From: a bacterium
GTDB lineage: Bacteria > Actinomycetota > Acidimicrobiia > Spongiisociales > JAENVV01
DNA length: 64,000 bases
Assembly: GCA_024641305.1 (NCBI GenBank)
Contig: JAHEDI010000004.1
Coordinates: forward strand, 66,126-130,125
Direction of reading: 5' to 3'
In this document: positions 15,785-27,221 of the stretch, one piece after another
Position numbering within the stretch: position 1 is the stretch's first letter
Layout of the letters: each line of letters begins with the position of its first letter
The notes under the pieces: model-generated
The model's input: the letters and a program-made list of their open reading frames with translations, nothing else
Databases searched by the model: none
What the model was told of the DNA's origin: nothing
Made by a program: the position numbers and the translations under genes

Positions 15785-18700
15785 GTGCGAGATTCACTAG
15801 CTGAGGTCGCTGGCCCCGGCTTGTACGACCGCTCCCTCGACCACGACTCCTGTGGAATCGGGTTCGTGGCCGATATCAAAGGTCGCAAGAGCCGAAGCAT
15901 CATCGATCAGGGACTTACGGTCCTCACCAACTTGACCCATCGCGGGGCGGTCGGAGCCGATCCACTCGCCGGCGACGGGGCCGGCCTGTTGGTCCAGCTC
16001 CCTGACGCGTTCTTCCGTCGCGAAGCCACCTCGCTGGGTTTTGAGCTGCCACCGGTCGGAGAATACGGCATTGGCATGTGTTTCCTTCCCAGGGACGTCG
16101 TCCATCGAGTCGTGTGCGAAAACGCCCTCATCGAGATCATCCTTCGAGAAGGTCTGACGTTTCTCGGGTGGCGCGACGTACCGGTTGATTCGTCATGTCT
16201 CGGCGAGAGCGTAAAACCAATCGAACCCGTCATCCGCCAAGTCTTCATTGGGATGGGTCCCGAAATCCGCGACCAGGCGCATCTGGAGCAAAAGCTCTTC
16301 GTGACCCGCAAACAGGCCCAAATCCAGATCATTCAGCGGTCACCCGAGGTTCTTGAGAGCGGTGGCTACTACATCCCGTCGATGTCGAGTCGCACCATCA
16401 CCTACAAAGGCATGATGCTGGCCAAGAACCTCTCGGTTTACTACCCGGATTTGGCCGATCCCGAGATGGAGTCGGCACTGGCCCTGGTTCATCAACGGTT
16501 CTCAACGAACACATCTCCCAGCTGGCGCCTGGCCCAGCCCTTTCGCTTGTTGTGCCACAACGGCGAAATCAATACCGTCAAAGGAAACATCAACTGGATG
16601 ATGGCCCGACGCCAGACGATGTCGTCGGAAGTCCTCGGTGACGATCTTGACAAGTTGTGGCCGCTCATCGGAGACGGGGCATCGGACTCGGCCACCTTCG
16701 ATAACGCCCTTGAACTTCTCCTGGCCGGTGGTTACTCCCTCGGGCATTCCATGATGATGATGATCCCTGAAGCCTGGGCGAACAACCCACTTATGGACAC
16801 CAACCGTCGAGCCTTCTATGAGTATCACGCGGCTCTCATGGAGCCATGGGACGGACCCGCTGCCGTGGCGTTCACGGACGGGCGCCAAATAGGTGCCACG
16901 CTCGACCGCAACGGGCTTCGACCTGCCAGGTACTTCGTCACAGACGACGACCTCATCGTGATGGCATCCGAAATGGGTACGCTCGATATCCCTGAAGAGC
17001 ACATCGTCAAGAAGTGGCGTCTGCAGCCAGGAAAAATGCTGCTCATCGACCTGGAGGAAGGTCGGATTGTCGACGACGACGAACTCAAGTCGACCCTCGC
17101 CATTGCCAAGCCATATCAAAAGTGGCTCGACGAGACCCAGATCCGTCTCGCCGAGTTACCCGAAGAAGTGGCCTCGATGGGGCCCGATCCCGAGACGCTC
17201 CTCGCCGCTCAACAGGTGTTCGGCTACACGAGGGAAGACATCGAGTTTTACATCAAAGGGATGGCCCAGGACGGTCAGGACCCGATCGGTTCGATGGGAC
17301 GCGACACGCCGCCGGCGGTCATGTCTGACCGACCCAAGATGCTTTACGACTACTTCAAGCAAACCTTTGCGCAGGTCACCAACCCTCCGATCGACCCTAT
17401 CCGTGAAGAGTTGGTCATGTCCCTGGTGTCGCTCATCGGACCAAAGCCCAACCTGTTGGGCCTCGACACCGGTGGAACGCACATGCGCCTCGAGGTCGAG
17501 CAACCGATCTTGACCAACGTAAATCTGGAACGTGTTCGGCGCATCGAGAATCATGTCTCCGACGTCTTCAAGACGAAGCGACTGACGATGTGCTATCCCG
17601 CCGAGGAAGGAGCGGCCGGCATGGAGGCAGCCCTCGCCGCCCTTTGCGAGCGCGCCACCGACCGGGTACGGGAGGGATTCAATATCATCATTCTGTCCGA
17701 CCGCCGGATGGATGCCGAGACAATCGCTATTCCGGCGTTGCTCGCCACGGCTGCAGTCCATCACCACTTGATCCGGGAGGGTCTGCGCACCAGTACCGGC
17801 CTCGTGGTCGAGACCGGAGACGCCCGGCAGGTTCATGATTTCTGCCTGCTCGCCGGCTACGGGGCCGAAGCGATCAATCCATACCTCGCTCTCGACACCG
17901 TGGCTGCCATGGCGAAGACCCTCGAGGGATCGCCGACGCCAATTGAGGCACAAGAGCGGTATATCAAGTCGGTGAATAAGGGCATCTTGAAGGTGATGTC
18001 CAAAATGGGCATCTCCACATTCCAGTCGTACTGCGGAGCCCAGATTTTTGATGCCGTCGGATTGAACACTCAATTCATTGAGACCTATTTCACAGGTACT
18101 GCCTCGCGGATCGAAGGGATCGGCCTCGACGAGGTTGCCCAGGAGACCGTCACCCGCCACCTCATGGCTTATGGCGGCGAACACATCTACCGCCATCATC
18201 TCGATGTCGGGGGCGAGTTGGCCTACCGGATTCGCGGCGAAGAACACGTGTGGAATCCTGAAACGATCGGTGCGCTCCAGCATGCCGTGCGCTCGGGAAG
18301 CTATGCCAAGTTCAAAGAGTATTCGGCGGCCGTCGATGACCAAACCAAGAAACTCAAGAATCTCCGAGGACTCTTCGAACTCGACATCGACACCGGCACG
18401 GGAATCCCGATCGAACAGGTCGAACCGGCCGGCGAAATCGTCAAACGATTTACGACGGGTGCCATGTCATTCGGTTCCATCTCGTGGGAGGCACACACCA
18501 ACCTTGCCATCGCCATGAATCGCATCGGGGGCAAATCGAATACCGGCGAGGGGGGCGAAGAGTCGATCCGGTACAAGGTCCAGGAAAACGGTGACTCCAT
18601 GCGGTCTGCAACCAAACAGGTCGCCTCAGGACGATTCGGCGTGACCACCGAATATCTCGTGAATGCCGACGATATCCAGATCAAGATGGCCCAGGGTGCC

Positions 18701-20392
18701 AAGCCCGGCGAGGGCGGACAACTCCCCGGCCATAAGGTCGATCAGCGAATCGCCGATGTGCGCCATTCGACGCCCGGCGTTGGATTAATCTCCCCGCCAC
18801 CACACCACGATATCTACTCGATCGAAGACCTCAAGCAGCTCATCCACGATCTCAAGAACGTCAATCCGACCGCCCGGATCAGTGTGAAACTCGTATCCGA
18901 AGTCGGCGTTGGGACCATCGCGGCTGGAGTAGCCAAAGCCCACGCCGACCATGTACTCATCTCCGGCACCGAGGGTGGAACGGGCGCCAGCCCGGTGACG
19001 TCCATTATGCGGGCTGGCTCACACTGGGAAATCGGCCTCGCCGAAACCCAGCAAACCCTCGTCGCCAATGATCTGCGCGGTCGAATCGCCGTTCAGGCCG
19101 ACGGCGGAATCAGGACCGGCTTCGACGTGGTGACCGCTGCTCTGCTCGGAGCTGACGAGGTCGGATTCGCTACGACGGCACTCATCGCCGAAGGGTGCAT
19201 CATGACCCGTAAGTGTCACCTGAACACATGCCCGGTCGGGGTGGCCACGCAAGACCCCACCTTGCGGCAGCTTTTCCCTGGCAAACCAGAACATGTCGTC
19301 AACTTCATGATGTTCATCGCCGAAGAAGTGCGCGAACTCATGGCCAAACTCGGGTTCCGAACATGGAACGAGATGGTCGGCCAGACCGACCGGATACGGA
19401 CCAAATCGGCCATCGAGCACTGGAAGGCAGACGGCATCGATTTGAGCCGGGTACTCCACAAGCCGGACGCCCCCGACGGTGTAGCGATCTTCAACTCCGA
19501 GCGGCAAGATCACCATCTTGAGGAAGCCCTGGACAATGAACTCATCGCCCAGGCAATGAGTTCGCTTGAGCATCAGACCAGAACGATCATCGACACACCG
19601 ATCAGCAACACAAATCGGTCCGTAGGTGCCATGCTTTCGGGAGAGGTAGCCCGGCGATTCGGCCACACCGGCCTGCCTGAGGGCACCATTCACATCAATC
19701 TAAAAGGAACCGCCGGCCAGAGTTTTGGTGCCTGGCTTGCAAACGGCATCACGCTGCACCTCACCGGTGATGCCAACGACTATGTCGGCAAAGGTCTTTC
19801 CGGTGGAAGGCTGATCGTGCAAGCGTCGCCCGAAGGTACATTCATTCCGAAGGACAATGTGATCATCGGCAACACGGCCCTCTACGGTGCCATTTCCGGC
19901 GAGTGTTACTTCAACGGTGGCGCGGGCGAACGATTTGCGGTCCGTAACTCGGGCGCCATCGCCGTCGTCGAGGCAGTTGGGGATCATGGCTGCGAATACA
20001 TGACAGGGGGCTGCGTTCTGGTCCTCGGCGCCACGGGCCGCAACTTCGCGGCGGGAATGAGCGGTGGCATTGCCTACGTGCTCGACGAGGACGGAGTCTT
20101 CGCCAAACATGCCAACCGATCGATGGTCGAACTCGAACCGGTCGACCCGGCCAGCTATCCGCTCCAAGCGAATGAGCATCCCGACCGGTTCGAGTTGATG
20201 GCCGACCCATTGCGATACGACGCCTGGCGCATCCGCCACCTCCTGGCGACACATGCCGCCCTCGTCGATAGCTCGCGAGCCAGGGAAATTTGCGAGAATT
20301 TCGACACCTACGTGACGAAGTTCGTCAAGGTGGTTCCGATCGAATATCGACGTGCCATTGAAGAGCGCGACATGAAGGCAGGAGCCGCCTGA
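15785..20392 (+). CDS. gltB: glutamate synthase (NADPH) large subunit
   Basis: Alpha subunit of GOGAT, which transfers the glutamine amide to 2-oxoglutarate. The Ntn amidotransferase domain comes first, with the nucleophile in [12 protein letters not shown] (about Cys23 from the chosen start) and [10 protein letters not shown] after it. The FMN synthase domain has [19 protein letters not shown] and [10 protein letters not shown], with the [3Fe-4S] cysteines in [19 protein letters not shown]-terminal GXGXG beta-helix domain carries [18 protein letters not shown] at 15774-15779 favours the GTG at 15785 (5-base spacing); ATG at 15782 or 15770 is possible. About 1535 residues, normal. The stop overlaps gltD by one base. 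Confidence 0.97.
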   Translation: MRDSLAEVAGPGLYDRSLDHDSCGIGFVADIKGRKSRSIIDQGLTVLTNLTHRGAVGADPLAGDGAGLLVQLPDAFFRREATSLGFELPPVGEYGIGMCFLPRDVVHRVVCENALIEIILREGLTFLGWRDVPVDSSCLGESVKPIEPVIRQVFIGMGPEIRDQAHLEQKLFVTRKQAQIQIIQRSPEVLESGGYYIPSMSSRTITYKGMMLAKNLSVYYPDLADPEMESALALVHQRFSTNTSPSWRLAQPFRLLCHNGEINTVKGNINWMMARRQTMSSEVLGDDLDKLWPLIGDGASDSATFDNALELLLAGGYSLGHSMMMMIPEAWANNPLMDTNRRAFYEYHAALMEPWDGPAAVAFTDGRQIGATLDRNGLRPARYFVTDDDLIVMASEMGTLDIPEEHIVKKWRLQPGKMLLIDLEEGRIVDDDELKSTLAIAKPYQKWLDETQIRLAELPEEVASMGPDPETLLAAQQVFGYTREDIEFYIKGMAQDGQDPIGSMGRDTPPAVMSDRPKMLYDYFKQTFAQVTNPPIDPIREELVMSLVSLIGPKPNLLGLDTGGTHMRLEVEQPILTNVNLERVRRIENHVSDVFKTKRLTMCYPAEEGAAGMEAALAALCERATDRVREGFNIIILSDRRMDAETIAIPALLATAAVHHHLIREGLRTSTGLVVETGDARQVHDFCLLAGYGAEAINPYLALDTVAAMAKTLEGSPTPIEAQERYIKSVNKGILKVMSKMGISTFQSYCGAQIFDAVGLNTQFIETYFTGTASRIEGIGLDEVAQETVTRHLMAYGGEHIYRHHLDVGGELAYRIRGEEHVWNPETIGALQHAVRSGSYAKFKEYSAAVDDQTKKLKNLRGLFELDIDTGTGIPIEQVEPAGEIVKRFTTGAMSFGSISWEAHTNLAIAMNRIGGKSNTGEGGEESIRYKVQENGDSMRSATKQVASGRFGVTTEYLVNADDIQIKMAQGAKPGEGGQLPGHKVDQRIADVRHSTPGVGLISPPPHHDIYSIEDLKQLIHDLKNVNPTARISVKLVSEVGVGTIAAGVAKAHADHVLISGTEGGTGASPVTSIMRAGSHWEIGLAETQQTLVANDLRGRIAVQADGGIRTGFDVVTAALLGADEVGFATTALIAEGCIMTRKCHLNTCPVGVATQDPTLRQLFPGKPEHVVNFMMFIAEEVRELMAKLGFRTWNEMVGQTDRIRTKSAIEHWKADGIDLSRVLHKPDAPDGVAIFNSERQDHHLEEALDNELIAQAMSSLEHQTRTIIDTPISNTNRSVGAMLSGEVARRFGHTGLPEGTIHINLKGTAGQSFGAWLANGITLHLTGDANDYVGKGLSGGRLIVQASPEGTFIPKDNVIIGNTALYGAISGECYFNGGAGERFAVRNSGAIAVVEAVGDHGCEYMTGGCVLVLGATGRNFAAGMSGGIAYVLDEDGVFAKHANRSMVELEPVDPASYPLQANEHPDRFELMADPLRYDAWRIRHLLATHAALVDSSRAREICENFDTYVTKFVKVVPIEYRRAIEERDMKAGAA

Positions 20393-21831
20393 TGGGTTCA
20401 GACACCGGATTCCAGGATTTTGACCGCCAGAACCGCACCTACCTACCGGTCGAAGAGCGAAAGGCGAACTACCAAGAGTTCACCATTCCGCTCACCACCA
20501 AGGAACTCGCCAACCAAGCGGCACGCTGCATCGATTGCGGCATTCCATTCTGCCATGCCGGGTGTCCGGTCAACAACATCATCCCCGACTTCAACGATCT
20601 CGTCTATACCGATGATTGGAGAGCCGCATCGGAGGTACTCCACTCCACGAACAATTTCCCGGAATTCACCGGCCGGGTTTGCCCAGCCCCGTGTGAGGAG
20701 GCGTGCACACTCAACCTGCACGATGCTCCGGTCACGATTAAGGACATCGAGCATTCCATCGTTGAGCGGGCATGGGACGAAGGATGGATTCGCCCGCAGA
20801 TACCTGCCCGTAGAACCGGCAAGCGAGTTGCCATCGTTGGGTCAGGGCCGGCCGGTTTGGCCGCCGCCCAACAGTTGGCCCGGGCAGGCCATCGAGTCAT
20901 GGTGTTCGAGAAGAACGCCAAAGTTGGCGGCCTGCTTCGCTACGGCATCCCCGATTTCAAATTGGACAAGCGTGTGATTGACCGTCGCATGGCCCAAATG
21001 CAGGCTGAAGGAGTGGCGTTTTTCGTCAATTCATACGTTGGCCACAACGTCTCCATCGAGGCACTGGTCGACGACTACGACGTCGTCGTTCTGGCGGGCG
21101 GATCTGAATACCCCCGAGACATAGATGTTCCGGGACGCGAACTGCAAGGAATCGAATTCGCAGTCCCGTACCTTGCACAGCAAAACCGCCGCGTGAGCCA
21201 TGAGACGCTTCCTGCCGGGTTGGACACCTCGGCGGAGGGCAAACATGTCGTTGTGATTGGCGGTGGCGACACCGGTTCGGACTGCGTCGGCACCACCAAC
21301 CGGCAAGGCGCCGCCTCTATAACCCAGCTTGAGGTCCTTCCCAGGCCAACCGAGCAACCGGACAAACTCTTGACCTGGCCCGACTGGCCCCAGAAGCTGC
21401 GGACCACGTCGTCCCACGAAGAAGGCTGTGATCGGCAGTGGTCGGTTCTGACCAAGTCGTTCTCGGGATCGGACGGTAAGGTCGACACGCTTCATGGCGT
21501 CATCGTTGATTGGCAAAATGTCGACGGGCGCTGGAACATGACCGAAGTCAAAGGTTCCGAATTCAGCCTTCGGGCAGACCTCGTCTTGATCGCGGCTGGC
21601 TTCCTGCACCCGATGCACCAGGGTCTGCTTGAAAAGCTTGGTGTCGACCGCGACGCTCGGGGCAATGTGGCTGCCAACACCAACGACTACGCCACCAGCG
21701 TGCCCGGGGTGTTTGCGGCAGGCGACATGCGCCGCGGCCAATCTCTTGTGGTGTGGGCTATCCGAGAAGGACGCCAGGCAGCCCGGGCCGTCGACGAATA
21801 CCTCATGGGCGCCACCAACCTTCCCACCTAA
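20392..21831 (+). CDS. gltD: glutamate synthase small subunit
   Basis: Beta subunit of GOGAT that takes electrons from NADPH through FAD and passes them via [4Fe-4S] clusters to GltB. 479 residues. The N-terminal cysteine clusters are [14 protein letters not shown] and CPAPCEEAC; the FAD-binding motif is [14 protein letters not shown] near residue 145 and the NADPH-binding motif [14 protein letters not shown] near 285. A C-terminal [19 protein letters not shown] closes the FAD site. The ATG overlaps the gltB stop (TGATG), which suggests coupled translation and equal subunit supply. Confidence 0.97.
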   Translation: MGSDTGFQDFDRQNRTYLPVEERKANYQEFTIPLTTKELANQAARCIDCGIPFCHAGCPVNNIIPDFNDLVYTDDWRAASEVLHSTNNFPEFTGRVCPAPCEEACTLNLHDAPVTIKDIEHSIVERAWDEGWIRPQIPARRTGKRVAIVGSGPAGLAAAQQLARAGHRVMVFEKNAKVGGLLRYGIPDFKLDKRVIDRRMAQMQAEGVAFFVNSYVGHNVSIEALVDDYDVVVLAGGSEYPRDIDVPGRELQGIEFAVPYLAQQNRRVSHETLPAGLDTSAEGKHVVVIGGGDTGSDCVGTTNRQGAASITQLEVLPRPTEQPDKLLTWPDWPQKLRTTSSHEEGCDRQWSVLTKSFSGSDGKVDTLHGVIVDWQNVDGRWNMTEVKGSEFSLRADLVLIAAGFLHPMHQGLLEKLGVDRDARGNVAANTNDYATSVPGVFAAGDMRRGQSLVVWAIREGRQAARAVDEYLMGATNLPT

Positions 21832-21843
21832 GGAATTCGCCAC

Positions 21844-22314
21844 ATGCCCGTACTGGTCGTTGGAGCCGACACACCCACCGGATCTGCCATCATTGCTGCC
21901 CTGGCTGGACGCGACGGGGAACTTCGCTGCTTTGTATCCGACCCGGCCACCGCCACCGAGCTGAAATCCCGGTCGACCAAGGTGGCTCTCGGCGACGTGT
22001 CCGATGGGTCCCACGTCGGAGCAGCCGGCATCAACTGCTTCTCGATGGTGTTCGTGACCGAAGCTGCCCGCGATGAGCGCATCCGATCCTTTGCCAGCTC
22101 GCCAGAAGAGGTGTTCGGGCAATGGCAAGAAGCCATCGAGATGGCCGGGGTTCAACGGGTGATCTGGGTGGAGGACGAACCATCAGAAGGTTCCGGAACA
22201 CAGATCGTTGCCACTGAGCTGGCGGTCGTAGTAGGAAGAACCCAGGACACCAGCGAGATCGCAGCCAGAGTCGTGGAGCTCGACGAGGTTGCCGACCTGA
22301 GTTCCGTCGTTTAG
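21844..22314 (+). CDS. short NAD(P)-binding Rossmann-fold protein
   Basis: A 156-residue protein whose N-terminus VLVVGADTPTGSAIIAALAG is a glycine-rich dinucleotide-binding loop of the atypical short-chain dehydrogenase (NmrA-like) kind. MAGVQRVIWVED resembles the strand that carries the second part of the fold. It is too short to have the catalytic half of such enzymes, so it may be a regulator or a partial enzyme. AAGGA lies 9 bases before the ATG and the gene starts 12 bases after gltD, so it is probably the third gene of that operon. Confidence 0.75.
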   Translation: MPVLVVGADTPTGSAIIAALAGRDGELRCFVSDPATATELKSRSTKVALGDVSDGSHVGAAGINCFSMVFVTEAARDERIRSFASSPEEVFGQWQEAIEMAGVQRVIWVEDEPSEGSGTQIVATELAVVVGRTQDTSEIAARVVELDEVADLSSVV

Positions 22315-22318
22315 CCGG

Positions 22319-22870
22319 TTACCGGAACGGGGTCTCGCCCGCCTCGATCTGGCGAGAAAGAATCCACCGTTCAAAGGCGTCTTTGAGGTAGCGGTAGGGA
22401 TCGATCGCCCGACCATTCTTGTGAATCTCAAAATGGGTATGCGGCGAGGTACCGGCAGCGTTGCCGGTCGACCCAACGTATCCGATGACATCGCCAGCCG
22501 CCACCGGATCCCCCACCTGTAGTCCATCAGCGAATGAACCTAGATGGATGTACCAACTTTCGTAGCCATCGCCATGCGTCAACACCACGTAGAGGCCGGC
22601 ACGGCTCCCGCGCTGAGCCTTCTGCACAAAGCCATCCGCCCCGGCCACGACTTCGGTGCCCCTGGTCGCAAACAGGTCGACCCCACGATGTATTCGCCCG
22701 TCGGGTTTGGCAACACCGAACTCTGACAGGAAGTGGGTTTCAGCATCACGGTGTGGAAAGGTCAGGATGAACTCGTCTTCAGAAACGGCCGCCTGGCCAG
22801 GCACCGCCAGGCCGCCCATCAGGACGGCCACCACCACTAACGGTGCGAAAAGTTTCCCCCATCTATTCAT
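22319..22870 (-). CDS. secreted M23-family murein endopeptidase
   Basis: LytM/peptidase M23 domain protein, 183 residues, with a signal peptide (hydrophobic stretch FAPLVVVAVLMGGLAVPG then QAA). The zinc ligands are in HRGVDLFA (HxxxD) and SPHTHFEIH (HxH), both intact, so it should cleave peptidoglycan cross-bridges outside the membrane. There are no SLH-like repeats here, unlike the second M23 protein at 52434-53615. It is convergent with the gltD operon, four bases apart. Confidence 0.92.
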   Translation of the reverse strand: MNRWGKLFAPLVVVAVLMGGLAVPGQAAVSEDEFILTFPHRDAETHFLSEFGVAKPDGRIHRGVDLFATRGTEVVAGADGFVQKAQRGSRAGLYVVLTHGDGYESWYIHLGSFADGLQVGDPVAAGDVIGYVGSTGNAAGTSPHTHFEIHKNGRAIDPYRYLKDAFERWILSRQIEAGETPFR

Positions 22871-22916
22871 GCACAGACCACTACCTTACCCACGGATCCC
22901 AATATCCATCAAGAAA

Positions 22917-22948
22917 ATGAAGGGACAGCCCGCAGGCTGCCCCTTCAT
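22917..22948 (-). terminator. rho-independent terminator of the secreted acidic protein gene
   Basis: Stem with 14-base arms (ATGAAGGG-CAGCC type, one G-U pair on the minus strand) and a 4-base loop, followed on the minus strand by the T-rich TTCATTTTCTTG-type stretch. It lies 33 bases past the stop at 22981. Confidence 0.75.
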
Positions 22949-22980
22949 CAGATTGTCAAACTAACCACTAACAGTAACCG

Positions 22981-23571
22981 CTACTTGTTATGACCCCGGC
23001 CGTTGCTGGACTTATTGGACTGGTTGCCTTTGTCAGGCTTGCCCGGATGGTCCGAAGCATCCCCGGTGAGGGTTGCCGAGTCTTCCGCGGTCGAAGCGCC
23101 CTCGTCGTCTTCACTGGCTTTGACCTGCATCTCGCCCTTGCCCAAGCCCGACTTGGCGTAGGCCTTGAGCGCCTGACCAAGCGGTCCGTCGAGGTCCATC
23201 TCTTTGAGCGCCTTCACAATGCTGGATACGACCGTGCCGTGATTGACCTGTCCATTCGGGCCTTCAACCGAGATGGCCATGCAACCCTCGGTCGGTGACG
23301 GCTCGACCGGTTCGACCAGTTCGACCGGTTCGAAGAGAGAATCGACCGGTGTGACCTCAAACATGGGCTCGCCGCTTTCGTCGAAGCCAAGTTTGACGTC
23401 CATGCCCTCAGTAAGTGTGCAGATCCCGTCGACCTCAAACAACAGGAGATGCTCCTCTGTGTCGTAATAAGTGATCGGGTCTTCTGAATCGGGGCTCGTT
23501 GCGAAGGCCGGCAGCGCACCAACCATCACAACCGAAGCGACTACCGCCGCACTCAAAATCTTCTTCATCAT
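22981..23571 (-). CDS. secreted acidic protein of unknown function
   Basis: A 196-residue protein with a clear signal peptide (KKILSAAVVASVVMVGALPAFA), then a low-complexity acidic domain. VDSLFEPVELVEPVEPSP is proline- and glutamate-rich. The last 60 residues alternate acidic and lysine/glycine/asparagine-rich stretches and end NGRGHNK. Two cysteines (GICTLTEG and TEGCMAIS) could form a disulfide. I recognise no family. AGGAG sits about 8 bases before the ATG pair at 23571/23568. A strong terminator follows, so it is a monocistronic unit. Confidence 0.75.
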   Translation of the reverse strand: MMKKILSAAVVASVVMVGALPAFATSPDSEDPITYYDTEEHLLLFEVDGICTLTEGMDVKLGFDESGEPMFEVTPVDSLFEPVELVEPVEPSPTEGCMAISVEGPNGQVNHGTVVSSIVKALKEMDLDGPLGQALKAYAKSGLGKGEMQVKASEDDEGASTAEDSATLTGDASDHPGKPDKGNQSNKSSNGRGHNK

Positions 23572-23691
23572 CGTGGTTACTCCTCATTGGTGTCACCGTT
23601 TAAGTAGCACCAGCGGCCGATGTGTTACACCGATCAACCAGCCAACTTCACTGTTAGTGGGTATATCGACGCCGCCCGAAGAAATCTTGAG

Positions 23692-25485
23692 TTACCGGAC
23701 ACCATCAGGTGGCGACGCTCCCCCGGCGGCCTGCCAGACGGCGTTGAGGCGGGCGTACGGACCGTTGGCGACAATCAGGTCGGCATGATGGCCCACCTCA
23801 ACGATCTCGCCATCGTCCATCACCACCACCCGGTCGGCCCGCTCGGCCGTGGCCAACCGATGGGCGATCACGATGGCCGTGCGCCCTTCCAGCAAGGTTG
23901 CCAGAGCCGCCTCGACGACCGCTTCTGTCTCAGGGTCCAAATTCGAGGTTGCCTCGTCGAGCACGATCACACTAGGTCCGGCGAGCAATGCCCGGCCCAG
24001 GGCGACCAGTTGTCGTTCGCCAGACGAGAAACGCGATCCCCGTTCGCGCACTTCGGTGTCGAGTTCTTCTGGAAGACTTCTGACCCAATCGGCAATGCCC
24101 AGTGTTTCGCACACCAACCAGATCTCGTCATCGGTGGCATCCGGGCGGGCGTAGCGAATGTTGTCACGCAGGGTGCCGGCGAATAGGAACCCTTCCTGAG
24201 GTACGAGTGATACCCCTCTGCGAAGGTCCTCGAAACTGACCGATGAAAGCTCGACATCGTCAAGCCGGATCGAGCCGGAAGACGGGTCGTAGAACCGCAC
24301 TGCCAGCTTGGCAAGTGTCGACTTACCCGAACCAGTCTCGCCCACGATCGCGATCCGCTCACCCGCCACGATGTCCAGATCGATGCCCTTCAAGATGGGA
24401 ACCGTCGGATCGTACGCGAAGCGAACCGACTCAAACGACAGCCTCCCCGCCACGGTTGGCAGATCGATGGGCGACGTCGGGGCAGGCACCGCCGGCTGCC
24501 GATCGAGAATGCCCAGGAGCTTCGACAGGGCGGCCAGGGCAGCCTGCAACAGGTTGTAGAGATTCGAAATCTGAACGATCGGCTCAAAGAACCAGTTCAG
24601 ATACAGAAGAAACGCCACGAGCGCGCCAAACGTCATGTCACCGTCGAGCACCCGCTGACCGCCGACAACCAAGATCAGTGCCAATCCTGCAGTGCGCAGG
24701 AAGTCAACGGCCGGAAAGTAGGCAGAAATGGCTTTGGCCGCCGCGATATTGGCGTCAAAGTAGCGCTCGTTGACCCGTCCGAATTCGATACGTTGACGCT
24801 GCTCTTGAGTGTAGGCCTGAACCACCCGAACTCCCGATATTCCCTCTTGAATTGCCCCGAGTACCCGTCCAATGTGCTCACGTACTTGCTCGTAGGCACG
24901 GTCGGCATAAATCCGGAAGACCACCGATACGGCCAAAAGCACCGGCATGAGGGCCAGGACGGCCAGAGCCAACGACACATCGATGAGGAACATGGCGATG
25001 GTGACCCCGATCACCGTAAGAACTGAGGTGACGACGTTGATGGCCCCTTCCTTCACGAACTGAGTCAATGCCTCAATATCGGACGTCAATCGGCTGACGA
25101 GCACTCCGGCTTTGGAGCGACTGAAGAAGTCGACGTCGAGATCGATGAGGTGACGAAACGCCTGGACCCGAAGGTCCGCCAGGTACTTTTCCCCCACGCC
25201 CGAGACCCAATACTGGGAGATCGCCTGGCTGATGTACTGAAGGACCAGCGCACCGACAAACCACCAGACCGAGCGGAAGAGAGCCTGACGGTCGGCGATG
25301 CCAACCGCGTCAAGACCCTGTCGCACGTAGGCAGGTCCGGCCAGCCTCGTCACGGTGGCAATGATCGTGGCGACCAAGGCACCGAAGGCCAACCAGCCCA
25401 GACCGGTTCCGTACGAAGCGGCCTTCTTCAACAGCTCCCCGGTACCCTCTGAGCGGCCTTCCCCCGATCCGAAGCGGGCGTACAT
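23692..25485 (-). CDS. ABC exporter half-transporter with consensus Walker B
   Basis: A 597-residue type IV ABC exporter subunit: six membrane segments in residues 30-340, then a nucleotide-binding domain. Walker A is GETGSGKST and Walker B VIVLDEATSNLD has the catalytic Glu, but the signature is the degenerate FSSGERQ. The upstream partner has the opposite pattern, so the two form a heterodimer with one consensus and one degenerate ATP site, like TM287/288. The start overlaps the partner's stop (TGATG). Substrate unknown; lipids, drugs or peptides are all possible. Confidence 0.93.
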   Translation of the reverse strand: MYARFGSGEGRSEGTGELLKKAASYGTGLGWLAFGALVATIIATVTRLAGPAYVRQGLDAVGIADRQALFRSVWWFVGALVLQYISQAISQYWVSGVGEKYLADLRVQAFRHLIDLDVDFFSRSKAGVLVSRLTSDIEALTQFVKEGAINVVTSVLTVIGVTIAMFLIDVSLALAVLALMPVLLAVSVVFRIYADRAYEQVREHIGRVLGAIQEGISGVRVVQAYTQEQRQRIEFGRVNERYFDANIAAAKAISAYFPAVDFLRTAGLALILVVGGQRVLDGDMTFGALVAFLLYLNWFFEPIVQISNLYNLLQAALAALSKLLGILDRQPAVPAPTSPIDLPTVAGRLSFESVRFAYDPTVPILKGIDLDIVAGERIAIVGETGSGKSTLAKLAVRFYDPSSGSIRLDDVELSSVSFEDLRRGVSLVPQEGFLFAGTLRDNIRYARPDATDDEIWLVCETLGIADWVRSLPEELDTEVRERGSRFSSGERQLVALGRALLAGPSVIVLDEATSNLDPETEAVVEAALATLLEGRTAIVIAHRLATAERADRVVVMDDGEIVEVGHHADLIVANGPYARLNAVWQAAGGASPPDGVR

Positions 25486-27221
25486 CAGACCACCTCAGAA
25501 CTGGCTAGTACCGCCCCATAGCGAGGAATACGTTCGAGGAGGTCCATATGGGTCCCGGAGGCGACCACCTTGCCTTCTTCGATAAAAATCACCTGATCGG
25601 CGAGCAACAGGGTTGAGGGACGATGAGCGATGATGATGGTCGTTCGCCCGGCCATCACGGTCTTGAGGGCATCGCGGATCTCATCCTCGGTGACCGCGTC
25701 CACCGACGAGGTGGCGTCGTCGAGTATGAGTACCCGGGGGTCGCGCAAAACGGCTCGCGCCAGTGCGATGCGTTGCCGCTGACCGCCGGACAGCGAATAC
25801 CCCCGCTCCCCGATCATGGAGTCGTAGCCGTTTGCCGTTTCCGTGATGAATTCGTGCGCCTGGGCAAGTCGGGCCGCCAATCGCACTTGCTGGTCGGAGG
25901 CATCCGGGTTGCCAAAGGCAATGTTGTCCCGAATAGAAGCTGAAAACAGGAAGGTTTCTTCGAACACGACCGCTACCTCGTTGCGGAGATCGCCCAGCCT
26001 CACCGAGCGAACATCAACGCCGTCGAGCAGCACCTTGCCGCCAGTCACGTCATAAAACCGGGCCAGCAGGTACGCAACGGTGGTCTTGCCCGATCCGGTC
26101 GCCCCGACAACTGCGACAGATCGCCCGCCGGGGACATGAAGGTCGAAGCCGTCGAGTACCGGGGAACCGTCCGGATACTGAAAATACACATCGGAGAAAC
26201 GAATGTCGCCCGGCCCGGGAGGGATGTCAACCGGTTGCTTGGGATCGGTGATTTCCGGGGCAGTCTTCAAGAGTTCAAGTACCCGACCCCCAGCCGCCGA
26301 GGCACGCGGAATTTCCGCGAAAAACCATCCGGTCAGCCTGAGCGGGAAATTGAGAATCACCATGTATTCGGCAAACTGGTAGAACTCGCCCGGAGTCAGG
26401 GCGCCCTCGATTACCCGCAGCCCTCCCATGCCCAGGATCACAGCAGTCGCCAGCGGGGCAACCAGTTCGAAGAGGGGTATGAAGATTGCTCGATTCTTGA
26501 TAAGTTCCATCGAGCGCTCATAGATACCGATCGCTGCCAGGTGTACCTTGGCTGTCTCCTGCGCCTCCTGACCGTAGGACTTCACAACCCGGATCCCACC
26601 GATCGCTTCAGCGATGACCGCCGTATTGTCGGCGAGCTTCTGTTGCACGTCTGTGGCGATTTCGATCACCCGACGGGCGTAGGTATTGGCGATATACAGG
26701 AGTAACGGGACCGCCAGCGAGACGATCGCCCCCAACGTCACGTCGATGGAAAGCATGACAGCCACCACGACAACGAACATGGCCACGTTCGCGATCGTGA
26801 TCGGCAACATGGCATAGACGAGGCGGACCTGGGACAGGTCGCTCGAAGCTCGTGACATCAGTTCACCAGTTGGCGTCTCGTCGTGATAGGTGAACTCAAG
26901 CCTCTGGATATGCTCGAAGATCCGGTTTCTCAGGTCGGTCTCAGCCCGATAGGACAACAGGAAGGCAAAGTAGCGCCGGCCACCGACCCCCAGTGCCTTG
27001 ATCACCCCGGCGGCGAGGACCGCGCCGACCAGCGGGAACAACAAATCCCGCCGATTCCCGTCGATGGCGCGATCGATCACCAGTTTGGTGAGGTAAGGAC
27101 CAACGATGACCATGACCATCCACACGAAGGCCGACACGGTCGACAGGATCGCTTCGCGGCGGTAGCCGACCAATAGCGAGAAAAGCAGGCGGATACCTCG
27201 CCGGGTTCCCGGATCAATCAT
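25485..27221 (-). CDS. ABC exporter half-transporter with degenerate Walker B
   Basis: Partner of the preceding exporter subunit. The frame opens at 27317 but the family N-terminus starts at the ATG at 27221 (MIDPGTRRGIRLLFSLL), giving 578 residues. The six-helix membrane domain is followed by Walker A GATGSGKTT, a canonical LSGGQRQRIALARA signature and Walker B LILDDATSSVD, in which Asp replaces the catalytic Glu. The ATG overlaps the stop of the YihY-type gene by 8 bases. yihY-type gene and both half-transporters thus form one operon. Confidence 0.93.
   Translation of the reverse strand: MIDPGTRRGIRLLFSLLVGYRREAILSTVSAFVWMVMVIVGPYLTKLVIDRAIDGNRRDLLFPLVGAVLAAGVIKALGVGGRRYFAFLLSYRAETDLRNRIFEHIQRLEFTYHDETPTGELMSRASSDLSQVRLVYAMLPITIANVAMFVVVVAVMLSIDVTLGAIVSLAVPLLLYIANTYARRVIEIATDVQQKLADNTAVIAEAIGGIRVVKSYGQEAQETAKVHLAAIGIYERSMELIKNRAIFIPLFELVAPLATAVILGMGGLRVIEGALTPGEFYQFAEYMVILNFPLRLTGWFFAEIPRASAAGGRVLELLKTAPEITDPKQPVDIPPGPGDIRFSDVYFQYPDGSPVLDGFDLHVPGGRSVAVVGATGSGKTTVAYLLARFYDVTGGKVLLDGVDVRSVRLGDLRNEVAVVFEETFLFSASIRDNIAFGNPDASDQQVRLAARLAQAHEFITETANGYDSMIGERGYSLSGGQRQRIALARAVLRDPRVLILDDATSSVDAVTEDEIRDALKTVMAGRTTIIIAHRPSTLLLADQVIFIEEGKVVASGTHMDLLERIPRYGAVLASSEVV

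Noticed and set aside
17156-18343. 395-codon open frame on the minus strand inside gltB
   Set aside because: It is antisense to a clearly conserved enzyme, has no recognisable domain and is explained by codon bias of the real gene. The same applies to the frames at 16502-17119, 19019-19693 and 21031-22155.
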